A stretch of DNA of 6,594 nt from contig JBMNVL010000107.1 in the NCBI GenBank assembly GCA_050946775.1, forward strand, positions 1 through 6,594. The letters are read 5' to 3'. A model generated the notes under the pieces. That model was not told the origin of the DNA. It did no database searches and worked only from the letters and a program-made list of their open reading frames with translations. Position numbers and translations under genes: made by a program. This document shows, piece by piece, positions 4,680 through 6,594 of the stretch. This stretch comes from UMGS1474 sp050946775 (GTDB lineage Bacteria > Bacillota > Clostridia > Oscillospirales > Acutalibacteraceae). Positions within the stretch are counted from its first letter, which is position 1. Each line of letters begins with the position of its first letter.

Positions 4680-5366
4680 TCAGTCGCACAGCACCGAGAC
4701 GCTGCCCATATTGTCGAACACCTCCACCGTGACCGCGTGGGAGAAGACTCCGTCGGGCTGTTCGGGGACGTGAACACCGCCCAGATTGTCGTGGCTGTGG
4801 ACGACGACGTTCCATTCCCGGGGGAGATACAGCTTGACGGTGCCCATGTTGTCGTGCACCCGGATGACGCCGTTGCCGGGATAGGCGTCCCGGTTGGTGA
4901 CGTAGGCCTGCACGGCGCCCATATGGTCGTTGATCTCGGCGTTTTGCAGATCGGCGGCGTCGAGATACAGGGTGGCGCTGCCCAGCTGAGAGGCGCTGAT
5001 CACCCCGTCCTTTTGGCGCTTGGGAAGGATCGCCTTCAGCCCCACGGTGCCCAGCAGCGCCGCCAGCAGCACCGTCCAGTTGCTGATCAGATCGTCGCCC
5101 GGACGACCCAGCGCGTGGGCGATCGGCCCTTCAAAGAGCAAAAACCCGAACGCCAGCGGAAAGAGGATCTCGGCAAACTGCCTTTCGGCCAGCCGGTCGA
5201 TCAGCCATGCCAGACACAGCGCGCCCAACAGGATCCGCCACAGCGAAATCTCGTACCCGATGCTGACGCCGGCGCCCTGCAGGATCAACAGCACCGCGGC
5301 GCCCACCAGCACCACGCCCCAGAACACGCTGTTGCGGGAACGCCAGCTCCATTTTTTCTCGTTCAT
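4680..5366 (-). CDS. LiaF-like membrane protein with C-terminal repeat domain
   Basis: The 228-residue product has four predicted membrane segments (about 13-34, 41-58, 64-84 and 96-114). A C-terminal domain follows with five related strand-turn motifs: SQLGSATLYL (126-135), DHMGAVQAYV (147-156), DNMGTVKLYL (172-181), DNLGGVHV (193-200) and DNMGSVSVL (218-226). This plan, membrane helices followed by a beta-rich domain with repeated D-N-M-G-x-V turns, resembles LiaF and 'cell wall-active antibiotics response' proteins. LiaF restrains an envelope-stress histidine kinase in Bacillus; no kinase is visible here. The start overlaps the LytTR stop as ATGA, so translation is probably coupled. A membrane partner or target of the LytTR protein is the likely role (inference). 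The protein appears complete. Confidence 0.82.
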   Translation of the reverse strand: MNEKKWSWRSRNSVFWGVVLVGAAVLLILQGAGVSIGYEISLWRILLGALCLAWLIDRLAERQFAEILFPLAFGFLLFEGPIAHALGRPGDDLISNWTVLLAALLGTVGLKAILPKRQKDGVISASQLGSATLYLDAADLQNAEINDHMGAVQAYVTNRDAYPGNGVIRVHDNMGTVKLYLPREWNVVVHSHDNLGGVHVPEQPDGVFSHAVTVEVFDNMGSVSVLCD

Positions 5367-5821
5367 TTTCCTAACCTCGTTTCTTCGATCACGTCCCGCA
5401 CGGTTTTGTAGTACATACGGGAAATATACACGGTTTTGTCCGAGTCGGCGAAGGTCGCCAGACTGACGCCGGTCGGGGAACGGGAGATCGACCGCACCCG
5501 GGCGGTGTTGATCAGACAGCTTTTGGAGGCGCGGGTAAAGCCGCGGGGCAATATGGCCGCCAGCTCGTGCAGCCGCAGAGAGCAGGCGTAGCGGTCGGCG
5601 GCGTCGTGCGCCCAGACCCGCTCGTCGCTCACCTCGAAAAACAAGAGGGCGGCATAGGGCAGATAGACCTCCTCATCGCCCCGGCGCAGCGCGATTTCCG
5701 CCGGCCGGGACAGCGCCGTCTCCAGCGCCTGCCGTATCCGGCGCACCTGGTCGGTGAGCGCCGGCGCCCGCAGGATCAGCTCCTCCGGCTGATCGGGGTC
5801 GATCTCGATTTTCAGCTTCAT
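5363..5821 (-). CDS. LytTR-family DNA-binding transcriptional regulator
   Basis: This 152-residue protein carries a LytTR DNA-binding domain over about residues 48-148. Typical features are the YAALLFFEVSDERVWAH strand pair, LHELAAILPRGFTRASKSCLINTARVRSI (85-113, like the family's F-x-R-x-x-K-S-x-x-x-N pattern) and the closing ISRMYYKTVRDVI. The first 45 residues are not a receiver domain, so there is no phosphorylation site and it is not a standard two-component regulator. The ATG at 5821 is 4 nt after a perfect GGAGGTGA (5833-5826). It is the first gene of a two-gene operon with the LiaF-like gene (4-nt overlap). A strong promoter and a LytTR-type direct repeat lie upstream, which suggests autoregulation. 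Small LytTR proteins paired with membrane proteins are common in Firmicutes. Confidence 0.9.
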   Translation of the reverse strand: MKLKIEIDPDQPEELILRAPALTDQVRRIRQALETALSRPAEIALRRGDEEVYLPYAALLFFEVSDERVWAHDAADRYACSLRLHELAAILPRGFTRASKSCLINTARVRSISRSPTGVSLATFADSDKTVYISRMYYKTVRDVIEETRLGK

Positions 5822-5842
5822 CCGCTCACCTCCCGCGCGTAA

Positions 5843-5858
5843 CCAAACCGGTTTCGGT
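5843..5858. promoter_or_regulatory. Palindrome in the leader of the LytTR operon
   Basis: AAACCGGTTT (5845-5854) is a perfect palindrome flanked by ACC on the left and, after one extra base, GGT on the right. It lies between the -10 element and the ribosome binding site of the LytTR gene, where a bound protein would block transcription. The ACCGGT core recurs at 5911 and 5932. Confidence 0.4.
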
Positions 5859-5868
5859 CTACGGTTCC

Positions 5869-5897
5869 ACTATACGCAATTTCCCGGTTTTTGTAAA
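5869..5897 (-). promoter_or_regulatory. Sigma-A promoter of the LytTR operon
   Basis: On the minus strand TTTACA (5897-5892) and TATAGT (5874-5869) are separated by exactly 17 nt, each matching consensus at 5 of 6 positions. The leader to the ATG at 5821 would be roughly 40 nt. Confidence 0.85.
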
Positions 5898-5910
5898 GAG
5901 CTTTTCGCCC

Positions 5911-5940
5911 ACCGGTCGATTTTTGCCCCTGACCGGTCGC
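5911..5940. promoter_or_regulatory. Paired direct repeats, candidate LytTR binding site
   Basis: ACCGGTCGA (5911-5919) and ACCGGTCGC (5932-5940) are 9-bp repeats separated by 12 bp, that is 21 bp apart or two helical turns. LytTR proteins typically bind two 9-bp direct repeats with 12-13 bp between. The nearer copy ends 13 bp upstream of the LytTR operon's -35, an activator position, and the other abuts the dus promoter. The motif differs from the best-known AgrA/LytR sequences, so assignment rests on geometry and position. Confidence 0.5.
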
Positions 5941-5943
5941 CCC

Positions 5944-5972
5944 TTGCGGGGAAAGCGGGTTTGTGGTATACT
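5944..5972 (+). promoter_or_regulatory. Extended -10 promoter of the dus gene
   Basis: TATACT (5967-5972; 5 of 6) is preceded by TGG (5964-5966), an extended -10 element, with TTGCGG (5944-5949; 3 of 6) 17 nt upstream. The weak -35 is offset by the TGn motif. The start codon is about 25 nt beyond the likely start site. Confidence 0.75.
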
Positions 5973-6004
5973 CTTTCTATTCCACGAAAAAGGCGGTGAG
6001 GCGG

Positions 6005-6594
6005 ATGAAGATCGGCTCGGTCGAAATCGCCGGCAAAGCGGCGCTGGCGCCGATGGCCGGGGTGGCGGATCGCGCCTTCCGGCAGACCTGCGTCGATTTC
6101 GGCGCCGCCTACGTGGTGGGGGAAATGGTCAGCTGCAAGGGGCTGTGCTTTCAGGACAAAAAAAGCCGCGAGCTGCTGACGCTGGACGACGCCGAACGTC
6201 CGGCGGCGGTGCAGCTGTTCGGAGACGACCCCGCCGTTATGGCCCGGGCGGCGCTTATCGCCATGGAATACCGTCCCGACGTGATCGACATCAACATGGG
6301 CTGCCCGGCGCCCAAAATCGCCGGCAACCATTGCGGCAGCGCCCTGATGCGGGAGCCGGAGCTTTGCCGGCGGATCGTGCAGGCGGTGGCCGGCGCGGTG
6401 GACGTGCCGGTGACGGCCAAGATCCGCAAGGGCTACGCCCGCGACGAGGTCAACGCCGTGGAGGTCGCCCGTGCCTGCGAAGCGGGCGGCGCGGCGGCGA
6501 TCACGGTACACGGCCGCACCCGCGACCAGATGTACGCGCCGCCGGTGGACCTCGAGATCATCCGGCAGGTGAAGCAGGCGGTGGCGGTGCCGAT
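6005..6594 (+). CDS. dusB: tRNA-dihydrouridine synthase, DusB/NifR3 type (5' part only)
   Basis: Dus enzymes are FMN-dependent and reduce uridines in the tRNA D-loop using NADPH. The window holds the first 196 codons; the frame is open at its edge, and full-length family members have about 320 residues. APMAGVADRAFR (15-26) begins the TIM barrel and FMN site. INMGCP (96-101) carries the catalytic cysteine, C100. TAKIRKGY (137-144, K139) and ITVHGRTR (166-173, H169) give the conserved lysine and histidine expected near FMN or tRNA. The ATG at 6005 is 5 nt after GGCGGTGA (5992-5999), one mismatch from GGAGGTGA. The DusB subgroup is judged from motif wording and is less certain than Dus itself. 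The gene diverges from the LytTR operon and may share its control region. Confidence 0.93.
   Translation, partial: MKIGSVEIAGKAALAPMAGVADRAFRQTCVDFGAAYVVGEMVSCKGLCFQDKKSRELLTLDDAERPAAVQLFGDDPAVMARAALIAMEYRPDVIDINMGCPAPKIAGNHCGSALMREPELCRRIVQAVAGAVDVPVTAKIRKGYARDEVNAVEVARACEAGGAAAITVHGRTRDQMYAPPVDLEIIRQVKQAVAVP

Noticed and set aside
5870..6511. 213-residue open frame on the minus strand
   Set aside because: It is antisense to the clear dus gene and covers both divergent promoters.

Overview
The window looks like chromosomal DNA from a GC-rich, spore-forming member of the Clostridia, most likely Oscillospiraceae/Ruminococcaceae-like. This rests on a recognisable spoIIR gene, forespore-type promoters, strong AGGAGG-type ribosome binding sites, a COG2509 flavoprotein, and several dispersed palindromic repeat types that I associate with gut Clostridia. 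The species cannot be named from the sequence.

Layout. Positions 1-336 hold a cluster of small hairpins in two related units and no credible gene. spoIIR (337-954, minus) and a DUF378 membrane-protein gene (1107-1319, plus) diverge from a 152-bp gap with back-to-back forespore-type promoters. The DUF378 gene ends at a strong terminator, and an overlapping sigma-A promoter starts a YjjG-type HAD phosphatase gene (1422-2108). The 388-bp gap 2109-2496 carries two near-identical 67-bp direct repeats around a palindromic repeat. A COG2509 FAD-dependent dehydrogenase (2497-4080) follows, then tRNA-Arg(CCG) (4152-4228) with its own promoter and terminator.

Positions 4262-4679 hold no gene but are densely structured. 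There is an array of seven hairpins joined by a short heptamer whose orientation flips mid-array, then a pyrimidine-rich/purine-rich pair of blocks, one more hairpin, and a degenerate copy of the tRNA-Arg T-arm. This is the best candidate for something undescribed. It lies between the tRNA unit and a convergent two-gene operon encoding a LytTR regulator and a LiaF-like membrane protein (5821-4680, minus).

That operon diverges from a tRNA-dihydrouridine synthase gene (6005 to the window end, plus). The shared 183-bp gap contains two good promoters and a pair of 9-bp direct repeats 21 bp apart, the spacing typical of LytTR binding sites.

Functional themes: forespore gene expression (spoIIR, DUF378), a probable envelope-stress or signal-responsive regulator/membrane-protein pair, nucleotide housekeeping (HAD), and tRNA supply and modification (tRNA-Arg, dus). 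Apart from the LytTR/LiaF-like pair, the genes appear to be transcribed singly.
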